DNA of 64,000 nt from assembly GCF_012972675.1 (NCBI RefSeq), contig NZ_JABCRE010000002.1, positions 857,001 through 921,000 on the forward strand, read 5' to 3'. Below are positions 1-7,069 of the stretch, piece by piece (the first letter of the stretch is position 1; each line of letters starts with the position of its first letter). Under the pieces are notes generated by a model. It was not told the origin of the DNA. It saw only the letters and a list, made by a program, of their open reading frames with translations, and did not search any database. Source of the stretch: Pontixanthobacter rizhaonensis. GTDB taxonomy: Bacteria; Pseudomonadota; Alphaproteobacteria; Sphingomonadales; Sphingomonadaceae. The translations under genes were made by a program, and so were the position numbers.

Positions 1-2
1 AA

Positions 3-1580
3 GGCGGCAGCGATGGACCGCTCCCCTGCGCGATACTCGAAGAAGGCGACGATGCCGCCGCTTTGGAAGCGTCACTCATTGAAAACCTTGTTCGCGAAAA
101 TCCCGACGAGGTTACGCAGTGGGAGCAGTTTACGCAATTGGTTAAGAAGGGCCGAAAGGCCAGCGAGATTGCCGATACATTCGGGATGGATGAAAAGACC
201 GTGGGGCGCATTCTTGCTCTTGGCAATCTGTTGCCGCCCATTCGTAACGCCTATCGCCGTGAAGAAATTGATGCCGCCACCGTGCGCCACCTGACCTTGG
301 CCAGCAAGGCGCAGCAAAAGGCATGGCTGGCTTTGTTCAAAGATGAAGAAGCCTATGCGCCGCGCGGGAGCCAGCTCAAGGCATGGCTGTTTGGCGGCGC
401 GTCGATTTCCACGTCCGCTGCGATCTTTGATATGGCGGAGTTCAAGGGGCAGGTTGTGTCTGACCTGTTTGCCGAAGATGGCTATTTTGCCGATGCCGAC
501 CAGTTTTGGGAAGCGCAGACAGCCGCCATCGAGACGAAGAAAGCGGCATATCTGGAGGATGGCTGGAGCGATGTGCAGGTCATCCCGCAAGACAGCTATT
601 TCCAGACGTGGGACCATGAAAAGACCACCAAGCGCAAAGGAGGCCGCGTCTATATTGATGTCAGCGCCAAGGGCGAGGTGACGTTCCACGAAGGCTATCT
701 GACCGCCAAGGAAGCGCGGGTGCGGGAAACCGGACAGACGGACAGCAAAGCGGATAAACCAGCGCGTCCCGAAATTACCGGACCAATGGCGGAATATGTC
801 GATCTGCACCGCCACGCTGCTGTCCGCTGTGAACTCGCCGCCAGCCCTTACGTCGCGCTGCGCGTCATGGTGGCCCATGCGATTTGCGGTTCGCCATTGT
901 GGAATGTGAAAGCGCAGGAGCAGCGCAGCCGCAAGGAAGCTATCACCGAAAGCATCGAAACCAGTGTGGCGGAAGCGCGTTTTGACGAGCGCCGCCGTGC
1001 GGTGCTGGCGGTGCTTGGCTTTGACGCCGACGAACCCACCGTTACGCTCGGCCACGAGACGCGCAACGGTATGAGCGGCTTGTTGCTTCGCCTGCTCGAT
1101 GTGCCCGATGCTGTCGTGATGGAGATATTGGGTGTGGTCATGGCCGAAACGTTGGCCGCTGGCAGCGAACTGGTCGAAACCTTGGGCGTCCATCTTGATG
1201 TCGAGATGGTGGATTACTGGACAGCCGATGAAGCGTTCTTTGATTTTGTCCGTGACCGTGAAGTCTTGACCGCGCTTTTGGGCGAAGTTGGCGGGGCCAG
1301 CATTGCTGCTGCGAACGCCAGCGAAAAGACCAAGACAGTGAAGGGGATTATCAGTGACCATCTGACCGGCGAGAATGGCCGCGCAAAACAGGAAGCGTGG
1401 GTTCCGCGCTGGATGGCGTTTCCGCCATCGGCCTACACCGAGCGCGGCGGTGTCGGAACGGTGGCCGCTGCTGAAAGAGCCAAGTGGCTGATGGAAGAGG
1501 ACGAGCCATCCGAGCCGGAACCGCAGGATGCCGACGAAACTGCGTCCACAACAGGCGAGGCCGAACGCATTGCGGCTTGA
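3..1580 (+). CDS. ParB-like partition/nucleoid-occlusion family protein, 5' end outside window
   Basis: The reading frame is open back to the first bases of the window, so the start is missing; 525 residues remain. Near the visible N-terminus it reads DDAAALEASLIENLVREN, the end of a ParB/Srx domain. A helix-turn-helix of the KorB/ParB type follows (SEIADTFGMDEKTVGRILAL), then a long C-terminal region without a motif I recognise, ending in an acidic tail. In the family, such proteins bind centromere-like sites on plasmids and integrative elements and act with ParA; large versions near DUF736 are common in sphingomonad and rhizobial mobile elements. No parA is visible here and may lie upstream. 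A TTG at 63 could be called as a start, but homology to the ParB core begins before it. A hairpin terminator lies 48 bp downstream. Confidence 0.85.
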   Translation, partial: GGSDGPLPCAILEEGDDAAALEASLIENLVRENPDEVTQWEQFTQLVKKGRKASEIADTFGMDEKTVGRILALGNLLPPIRNAYRREEIDAATVRHLTLASKAQQKAWLALFKDEEAYAPRGSQLKAWLFGGASISTSAAIFDMAEFKGQVVSDLFAEDGYFADADQFWEAQTAAIETKKAAYLEDGWSDVQVIPQDSYFQTWDHEKTTKRKGGRVYIDVSAKGEVTFHEGYLTAKEARVRETGQTDSKADKPARPEITGPMAEYVDLHRHAAVRCELAASPYVALRVMVAHAICGSPLWNVKAQEQRSRKEAITESIETSVAEARFDERRRAVLAVLGFDADEPTVTLGHETRNGMSGLLLRLLDVPDAVVMEILGVVMAETLAAGSELVETLGVHLDVEMVDYWTADEAFFDFVRDREVLTALLGEVGGASIAAANASEKTKTVKGIISDHLTGENGRAKQEAWVPRWMAFPPSAYTERGGVGTVAAAERAKWLMEEDEPSEPEPQDADETASTTGEAERIAA

Positions 1581-1628
1581 AGCATAGGCGGGCGGCTTTG
1601 CAGTCGCCCGCTCCAAAATCACCGTAAA

Positions 1629-1655
1629 GCCCCGACCGGCAGAGCCGGTTGGGGC
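1629..1655 (+). terminator. Hairpin after parB-like gene
   Basis: A 12-bp stem (GCCCCGACCGGC paired with GCCGGTTGGGGC, one G-U pair) has a 3-base loop AGA. It lacks a long U tract. The same two arms recur at 2614-2640 with a reverse-complemented loop, so it may be a family terminator or attenuator of this element type. Confidence 0.6.
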
Positions 1656-2160
1656 AGCGTTATGGGTGCAGTCGTCGTTGGGCGGGGCTGCGCTTTATCT
1701 GTTGGTGGAAGCGCCATCGCCTCCAACGAACAGGCTGGCAGTATTGGCGCGCTATGAGCGTCCCGATGGCCGAAATGGTCGCGGCTTTGCTGTGGTCATT
1801 GGCAGTTAGCCCGATTGGCCATTTCCATCGTAGCCTAGCGCATCCGTGTGCTTTCATGTGTTCGGTTTGTGTCAGCATGGGGGAAACGCTCCGTTCCGCA
1901 AACAGACCACGCCACATCGACCGGAGTCTATGAGCCAGACATTGAACGCAGTCAGATATTGGCCAAATCTCCTTGGCATTATTGGCCAGCCGCACTCATT
2001 TACGTCCTCGTCAATGGCTTTGATTGGCAGGGGACGGCTGCGCCTCTTGCCCCTAGCTGCAACGGTGCAGCCCAAAGTTTCTTCCCCTGCGCTACGCGCA
2101 TTCCTCGCGGGAACAAGAAACCCCGGTCTGCACCGTCCTCCACTTCGTTTCGGCCCACCA

Positions 2161-2182
2161 CCCATTCGGCAAGCCGAATGGG
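2161..2182. repeat. Perfect 10-bp inverted repeat in DUF736 leader
   Basis: The arms CCCATTCGGC and GCCGAATGGG are separated by two bases, about 95 bp before the DUF736 start. It could be an operator or an RNA hairpin in the leader. No protein partner can be named from sequence. Confidence 0.5.
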
Positions 2183-2276
2183 ACCCTGAGTGCGTGCATC
2201 GGTTCAAGCCCCTGCCTGAAATCAGCCATCGAGGCCGCGAATGAGCGCGGGTTCGACCAAACCAAGGAGAAGTATC

Positions 2277-2600
2277 ATGGCAAATATCGGAACATTCAAA
2301 AAGTCAGGCAACGACTATCGCGGCGAAATCGTCACCGTGATGTTGCAGAAGAAGAACGTCACCATCGTCGCCGAAGAACCAAGCGAGAATGAAAACGCAC
2401 CGACCCACCGGGTGTTCGTGGCAAAGGCAGAAATCGGAGCAGCCTGGGCAAAGACCAGCAAGGAAGATCGCGACTATCTTTCGATCAAACTCGACGATCC
2501 CAGCTTCAACGCTCCAATCTTCGCCAGCCTGTTTGCCGATGAAGATGGCAAGACACACAACCTCATCTGGTCACGCGCCCGCACATCGAACGGCAACTGA
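2277..2600 (+). CDS. DUF736 family protein
   Basis: A 107-residue protein matching the DUF736 family across its length: it begins MANIGTFKKSGNDYRGEI, has a central block on co-opted kinetics-like motifs (EIGAAWAKTSKEDRDYLSIKLDDPSF) and ends NLIWSRARTSNGN. The family's function is unknown; it is typical of alphaproteobacterial plasmids and integrative conjugative elements, usually near parB, antirestriction or transfer genes. The ATG at 2277 is chosen because AAGGAG lies 7 bases before it; the frame is open further upstream, to 2241, but without a ribosome site. It is followed by a strong hairpin at 2614-2640. Confidence 0.9.
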   Translation: MANIGTFKKSGNDYRGEIVTVMLQKKNVTIVAEEPSENENAPTHRVFVAKAEIGAAWAKTSKEDRDYLSIKLDDPSFNAPIFASLFADEDGKTHNLIWSRARTSNGN

Positions 2601-2613
2601 TCTAAACGCTTAC

Positions 2614-2640
2614 GCCCCGACCGGCTCTGCCGGTTGGGGC
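2614..2640 (+). terminator. Hairpin terminator after DUF736 gene
   Basis: A 12-bp stem GCCCCGACCGGC/GCCGGTTGGGGC with loop TCT is followed by a short T run (TTT). The arms are identical to those of the hairpin at 1629-1655, and the loop is its reverse complement. It may also serve the convergent gene that ends at 2718. Confidence 0.7.
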
Positions 2641-2717
2641 TTTGTGACGTTAGCGCAGACTTTAGAAATTCTGCTATTACGTCTCCAATAGGTTCATCAC
2701 AAAGCGCCGTTAATCGC

Positions 2718-4316
2718 TCAGGGATTCGGTAGTTCACCGGTTCGGGTCATTGCGATCGTGCGCGCTGCGAAGTGACTTTGAACTCCAGTTAAGTTGCGCA
2801 CCTTTTCAATGTAACGTGAATATGCTTGGTTTGTCTGCTTGATACGCCCAACATGCCGAAAATTGGGCACCGAACCTGTCCAGACAATTTCGCTTTCTTT
2901 GCAGGTCGCTTTTACTTGAATTTGAACCGCATAGGCAATGGCCCAACTTCCTAATTTGAAGCGGTCGATGTATAGCATCTCATGCACATCACCATCTGAA
3001 GGTCCATCCATCGGTTCAGTCGTGAACGTCAAAGCGCTCAATGATGCTGGATCGCCGATCATGGCGTCAAGAACTTCAAGTGGTTGACACGCCTGAGCTA
3101 TGTCATCGTTACGTAGCTTAAAATTTGGCGAAGCTGTTTTTCGTAATATGGTCTCTGCGATAGAGCTTAAGCGGGCGGGATACTGCCAACGCTGCGCAAA
3201 GCCTTCCTGATGTAGCGAAATGCTCCCCGAAAGGAATTGAGGCATTTTCTTTGGTTGGATTTCTATTTTAAGCGTTCGTTCGCCGAGCGCCGCCATGAAC
3301 CCGTAAAAAGAGGACCATTCCGACGCGCTCGCCTTAACTTTAGAAATCTTCTTAGTATCTGTCTTAAACGTTAGAGTTACTAATGGACGCCCGGATCCAG
3401 AAAAATCAGCATAGAGTACCAGATCGAAAAGATCTGCGCGAACGAGCAGTTTCAAGTGATTCTCAGGTAAAAGTGAATCTGGAACTCCAAATATTTTCGC
3501 TCTAAATAGGAGCGGAGCTTCAAAACCGTCATCTTCGACTAGTATGTTGCAAGTGTCCCTTGGCGAAGGTGAGATATGCATGGTGCCTAAATCGGGAGTA
3601 AAATCGGTATCTGGCAGTTCGATGTCGAACCTTTTCTCAGTTGCGCTGATGTTAGTTACTTCAATTGGACGAAGTCCTAAAAAGGCGTCAATCAAATGTT
3701 CGGCGTTCTCACCTTTGAAGGTTGTGTGCAAAAATTTACCTCCAGTTTCGTAACCTAGATTACTCAACTGCTTCTGTTTGAGGTCCGCGCATTCAACCGT
3801 TGACGGCCCGACGCTCGTTTCAATCCAGGATCGCAGGCTCGCGCCATCGGCACTGAGCGGAATAAACCACTTTTTCAATGAAACTGTAATAAAGACTTCG
3901 TTGGGCTTTTTTCCGTCGGCGCGAGCTTGGCGGAGCTTTTTCAGCACCATAGCTAAGAAGTCGCCGTCCAGATGGACTATCAAAGCATCCCTAAACGTGA
4001 GGTCATCATTAGCGCGCAAAACATAAATAAACGCAGGCTCGTTTTTCTTCGCAATATGCTCGACTGATGAGAGCCGCAGTTTAATCGAAGATGAAGACGT
4101 CCAGACCGTCTTGAGTTGAACAAGGCAAGAAAGTGGGGCTGGACGATTGTCAAAAGCTTTTGAGTTTTTTGGATGCGGCCAATCGAGAATAAAGTCCCAC
4201 CCTTTTCGGTCCCATGTAGCGGCGTTGGGTGTCAAATCAGCATCAATGCAAAGCTCGGGAAACCGGCTTTCGCCCTTTTTACCCAACTGGTCTGAATTTA
4301 GTTTTCTATTCTTCAT
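2718..4316 (-). CDS. Accessory protein with DUF4365-like PD-(D/E)XK nuclease N-terminus
   Basis: A 532-residue protein. The N-terminus has the layout of DUF4365/restriction-endonuclease-like folds: GKKGE (Glu16), then KGWDF (Asp41), then LVQLKT (Gln67-x-Lys69), the E...D...QxK pattern of this nuclease superfamily. It is predicted soluble, with no signal peptide or membrane segment. The remaining 450 residues show no domain I recognise and seem rich in beta strands. The start ATG at 4316 follows AGGGAG. It is alone on its strand between the maintenance and mobilisation genes, and looks more AT-rich than its neighbours, as cargo genes often are. A role in host defence or element competition is plausible but is inference from fold and location only. 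Confidence 0.6.
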   Translation of the reverse strand: MKNRKLNSDQLGKKGESRFPELCIDADLTPNAATWDRKGWDFILDWPHPKNSKAFDNRPAPLSCLVQLKTVWTSSSSIKLRLSSVEHIAKKNEPAFIYVLRANDDLTFRDALIVHLDGDFLAMVLKKLRQARADGKKPNEVFITVSLKKWFIPLSADGASLRSWIETSVGPSTVECADLKQKQLSNLGYETGGKFLHTTFKGENAEHLIDAFLGLRPIEVTNISATEKRFDIELPDTDFTPDLGTMHISPSPRDTCNILVEDDGFEAPLLFRAKIFGVPDSLLPENHLKLLVRADLFDLVLYADFSGSGRPLVTLTFKTDTKKISKVKASASEWSSFYGFMAALGERTLKIEIQPKKMPQFLSGSISLHQEGFAQRWQYPARLSSIAETILRKTASPNFKLRNDDIAQACQPLEVLDAMIGDPASLSALTFTTEPMDGPSDGDVHEMLYIDRFKLGSWAIAYAVQIQVKATCKESEIVWTGSVPNFRHVGRIKQTNQAYSRYIEKVRNLTGVQSHFAARTIAMTRTGELPNP

Positions 4317-4519
4317 TCTCCCTATTTACGAACTGCTCTTCAATTTTGAAACCAATAACTAGTTCGAAGAGCGGCTGTTAACGCCAACACCTTCAGCGGC
4401 TGCGGTCGCACCGTCGCCGAGATCGCCAAATGAAAGCGCGCGACCGCCAGCCGCCAGCACGAAATCGTGCGGCGATCCTCTGCCCGTATGAGAAGCCCCG
4501 CTTCACAGGAGCACTCAAA

Positions 4520-4630
4520 AACCTAACCCCCGAGCGCATCAAAAGCGGCCTTCATCTTTGATAAAGATTGCCGCTTTTGATGCGCTTTTCTTAGGGGGTT
4601 TTAGGGTATTTGTCTTAATTGCAGGATATG
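4520..4630. other. oriT: Candidate origin of transfer (oriT)
   Basis: Just before the mobC-relaxase pair, a perfect 15-bp inverted repeat (GCGCATCAAAAGCGG at 4534-4548, its complement at 4571-4585) has a loop that itself holds ATCTTT/AAAGAT. An outer arm (CCTAACCCCC at 4522-4531 with GGGGGTTTTAGG at 4594-4605) extends the fold. About 35 bp beyond, the bottom strand reads TATCCTGC (4628 to 4621), matching the RP4/T-border-type nic core ATCCTG/C. A nick between 4622 and 4621 would send mobC and the relaxase into the recipient last, the usual polarity. The cut itself is inferred. Confidence 0.6.
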
Positions 4631-4680
4631 CCTAGCGGCGCGTATTGTATTACAATGCCCGTGTTTCACGAGGCAATTTC

Positions 4681-5235
4681 ATGGCGACAAATACCGATCC
4701 GAAACCTGCGATGCTGAGCATTAGGCTAGATGCTGGAGCGCTATCTGCGCTCGACAGCTTTGCAGTGGGGCGGGGCGGTCGAAGCGCGATCTTGCGGCAA
4801 ATGATTGAACAGGTGTTGGAGGAGAATAGTGGCCGCCCTCTGTTAGAACGCCGCGAAGGAATAGCGCATAATCGTGTCTCGCTACGCTTCACCGATGCCG
4901 AGATTTCGGTAATCGAATACCGTGCATCACAGCGCTCGACCAATCGGTCAGGCTGGATCAAGGCACTGGTGCGCCGTCACCTTGCTTTGAAATCTCGCGT
5001 CGATGATGGCCTGCTTAACGAGCTTGCTCCGATCAGAATGCAATTGCTCCGCATTGGCCGCAATCTCAATCAGGCAATGAAGGCTGCCAATCTGAGAATG
5101 ATGGATGACGGCGACAAGAAAATCGAAAACGACCTTCGACGGATTGCCGACATGCGGATGGATATTGCCGAACAGATCGCAGCCGTCGGTGATGCCATGC
5201 ATGGCGATGTAAGCTACTGGAAGGTTGCTGACTAA
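4681..5235 (+). CDS. MobC-like relaxosome accessory protein
   Basis: A 184-residue protein with an N-terminal ribbon-helix-helix-like stretch (MLSIRLDAGALSALDSFA) and a C-terminal MobC-type motif (LLRIGRNLNQAMKAAN). The family binds oriT and helps the relaxase open the nic region. The ATG at 4681 is preferred, with GAGG a few bases before; the frame also opens at an alternative start at 4645. Its stop TAA shares a base with the relaxase ATG (TAATG at 5233-5237), so the two are translationally coupled. The candidate nic site lies about 60 bp upstream, as expected for a relaxosome gene. Confidence 0.8.
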   Translation: MATNTDPKPAMLSIRLDAGALSALDSFAVGRGGRSAILRQMIEQVLEENSGRPLLERREGIAHNRVSLRFTDAEISVIEYRASQRSTNRSGWIKALVRRHLALKSRVDDGLLNELAPIRMQLLRIGRNLNQAMKAANLRMMDDGDKKIENDLRRIADMRMDIAEQIAAVGDAMHGDVSYWKVAD

Positions 5236-6272
5236 TGGGTCTGGAATCGGCTTTATGGGAAGCGACGCGGCCCGCATACCGGGTGCGCTATATTCATGAT
5301 CCGAACGGCTCACTTCATATCCCACTTTATGGAAGTTACGGTGCTGCCACTGGCAAGACAGCCAGGGCGAAGCTCGCGCGGATTGTACGGGGTGCGCCAG
5401 AAGTGTTGGTCAAGGTTACTGGCCGCCAGCGCGGTGGTAGCCATGTAAAAGCCCATCTCGACTATATCGGGCGCAAAGGGATCGTCGACATTGAAAGCCG
5501 CGATGGAGAGATCCTGACCTCAAAGGATGATGTTGCCGAGCGTGCAGCAGAGTGGAGCGACACGCTGCAATGGCGGTCGCGGCCAACCGTATCATCGGTG
5601 TCATTGGTATTTTCGATGCCAGCAGGAACCGACCCCGAAAAGGTGTTGGGAGCTGTCCGTGCGCTTGCCCACAGTGAGCTGAGCGACAATCATGATTATG
5701 TCCTAGCATTGCACACAGATACCCCGCGTCCGCATGTCCATCTGACTGTGCAGGCCGAGGGCCTGGATCGCATTAGATTTAATCCGCGTCCTGCTCAGCT
5801 TAGCCGATTTCGTGAGCGATTTGCCCATGAACTGCGAGCGCGCGGTGTTGCCGCCGAAGCAACGCCAAGACGGGCGCGGGGTCGCGGAATTGCCGGGTCG
5901 AGTATAGCGCTCGTCAAATTGCGCGCCCGATTGGCAAGCGGGGCGAGCCCGGCAATGACAGATGCAGACCGGCGCACTAACGAACAGGCGGTTGCTGTTG
6001 CACGCGGCCAATCAGATCTTCCACCGTTTATCGCCAAAGGGAAAACGCGCTGGCAGAAGATACGCGATGCTTATGGGCAAGCTGCTGCTGCGCTCGGAGC
6101 AACCGGAAAATCCGAGGACCAGACGCTAGCAGAGGATGTTCGCAAATTCCTTGATAAGCATCCCGATATGAATGCCACGCCGGAAATTTTTGCCGCGCAT
6201 CATGCTCGAAATCTGGGCATTGAGCGTAAGAAACCAGAACAGTCGCGTGAGCCTTCACCCAAACGATTTTAA
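5235..6272 (+). CDS. Relaxase/mobilisation nuclease, MobA/VirD2 type
   Basis: A 345-residue relaxase that would cut one strand at oriT and stay bound to the 5' end during transfer. The likely catalytic tyrosine is Tyr77 in HLDYIGRKG. The metal-binding histidine cluster is His160, His167 and His169 in HTDTPRPHVHLTV, the family's motif III. It is shorter than many ICE relaxases and has no helicase or primase domain. An LPD7 domain, fused to some relaxases, is instead encoded by the convergent neighbour, whose end overlaps this gene by 4 bases. The C-terminal 100 residues are basic and may contact the coupling protein, which is inference. Confidence 0.88.
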   Translation: MGLESALWEATRPAYRVRYIHDPNGSLHIPLYGSYGAATGKTARAKLARIVRGAPEVLVKVTGRQRGGSHVKAHLDYIGRKGIVDIESRDGEILTSKDDVAERAAEWSDTLQWRSRPTVSSVSLVFSMPAGTDPEKVLGAVRALAHSELSDNHDYVLALHTDTPRPHVHLTVQAEGLDRIRFNPRPAQLSRFRERFAHELRARGVAAEATPRRARGRGIAGSSIALVKLRARLASGASPAMTDADRRTNEQAVAVARGQSDLPPFIAKGKTRWQKIRDAYGQAAAALGATGKSEDQTLAEDVRKFLDKHPDMNATPEIFAAHHARNLGIERKKPEQSREPSPKRF

Positions 6273-7069
6273 CGCGTTCTGCCGTCTTTTTTCATTGTCT
6301 GATCTTGGGTGATTTCACGCACGCGCTGTGCTTGTTGAGCTCGCACTTGAATGGCTGCGATACTATCTCCGCTGGCGATGCGCCGCGCAATATCCTGACG
6401 TTTCGCTTCAACTTCCTTTGATGCTTTTGCCGGATCATCAGGATATTTTGCTCGTGTGATCGAGATGGTTTGGGCGACAAGGCTCTGGGCGCGTCTTAGC
6501 TCTGGGTCACGCGCGTTTTCCTCATGAGACTGTTTTAAGAAGCGATCAGAAAGGGTTTTGAATGTTATTGTTTCATTCGCGGCTTCTGATGATTTGCTAT
6601 TCGGCTTTTTGCCTTCACGCCGCTTCTCGCGCTCCGCAATACGTGCTTGTAATCGCTCAGCTTCGGCACGAACAATTTTGGACGGTTTGTAATTTTCGAC
6701 CGTCAGCCCTTGCGCTGCAGCGGCAAGGAATGCGGCTTTCTTAAATTTGTCCCCGCCGTTGATCCTTACAGAAGTCCATCCATTAGCTTTGGCAATCCGC
6801 AATATGTCAGGCAGGGCATCAATGTTACTGGTTTTGAGGCGGTCAGGTTCCAATCGAACCAGCGGCCTTTTATCATCCGAAGTTCTGTAAATCTTATTGC
6901 CGACCCGCAGGAATCTTCCTGACAGATCATCGGTGATCGTGGGTTTTTCTGCCTTTCGCTTTGGCTTCTTCGGCGTGGATTTATCGAGCGTTGATTTGGA
7001 TTGGCCGGTTTTCGATCTAGCAGCATGGCCGCTTTCTGACGAGGAGTTACCTTCGAGTTTATCAGCCAT
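6269..7069 (-). CDS. LPD7 domain-containing protein
   Basis: A 266-residue, highly charged protein. The central block (LSGRFLRVGNKIYRTSDDKRPLVRL, then IDALPDILRIAKANGWTSVRINGG) matches LPD7, the large-polyvalent-protein-associated domain 7, often found fused to relaxases or beside them. The N-terminus is a low-complexity Ser/Lys-rich tail and the C-terminus is helical. The ATG at 7069 is chosen because GGAGGGAG precedes it; a TTG at 7087 opens the frame but lies inside that site. The gene overlaps the end of virD4 by 8 bases, so it is the last gene of the transfer operon. Function is unknown, probably in DNA processing. Confidence 0.75.
   Translation of the reverse strand: MADKLEGNSSSESGHAARSKTGQSKSTLDKSTPKKPKRKAEKPTITDDLSGRFLRVGNKIYRTSDDKRPLVRLEPDRLKTSNIDALPDILRIAKANGWTSVRINGGDKFKKAAFLAAAAQGLTVENYKPSKIVRAEAERLQARIAEREKRREGKKPNSKSSEAANETITFKTLSDRFLKQSHEENARDPELRRAQSLVAQTISITRAKYPDDPAKASKEVEAKRQDIARRIASGDSIAAIQVRAQQAQRVREITQDQTMKKDGRTR

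Larger units (their letters stand above)
1581..2276. other. Gene-poor stretch between parB and DUF736 gene
   Basis: About 700 bp without a convincing gene. Overlapping reading frames of 90-130 residues occur in several frames here but have no start signal and no recognisable domain. The stretch holds a hairpin at 1629-1655, a perfect short inverted repeat at 2161-2182, and the DUF736 ribosome binding site (AAGGAG, 2264-2269). A long untranslated leader or a small RNA is possible, but nothing proves it. Confidence 0.5.

Noticed and set aside
72-1622. A 516-codon reading frame on the minus strand
   Set aside because: It is antisense to the ParB-like gene, shows no domain and has a composition of codon-shadow type; the plus frame has clear ParB features.
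1846-2244. Genes of 110-130 codons in the leader before DUF736
   Set aside because: Several frames overlap in both strands, none has a ribosome site or known domain.
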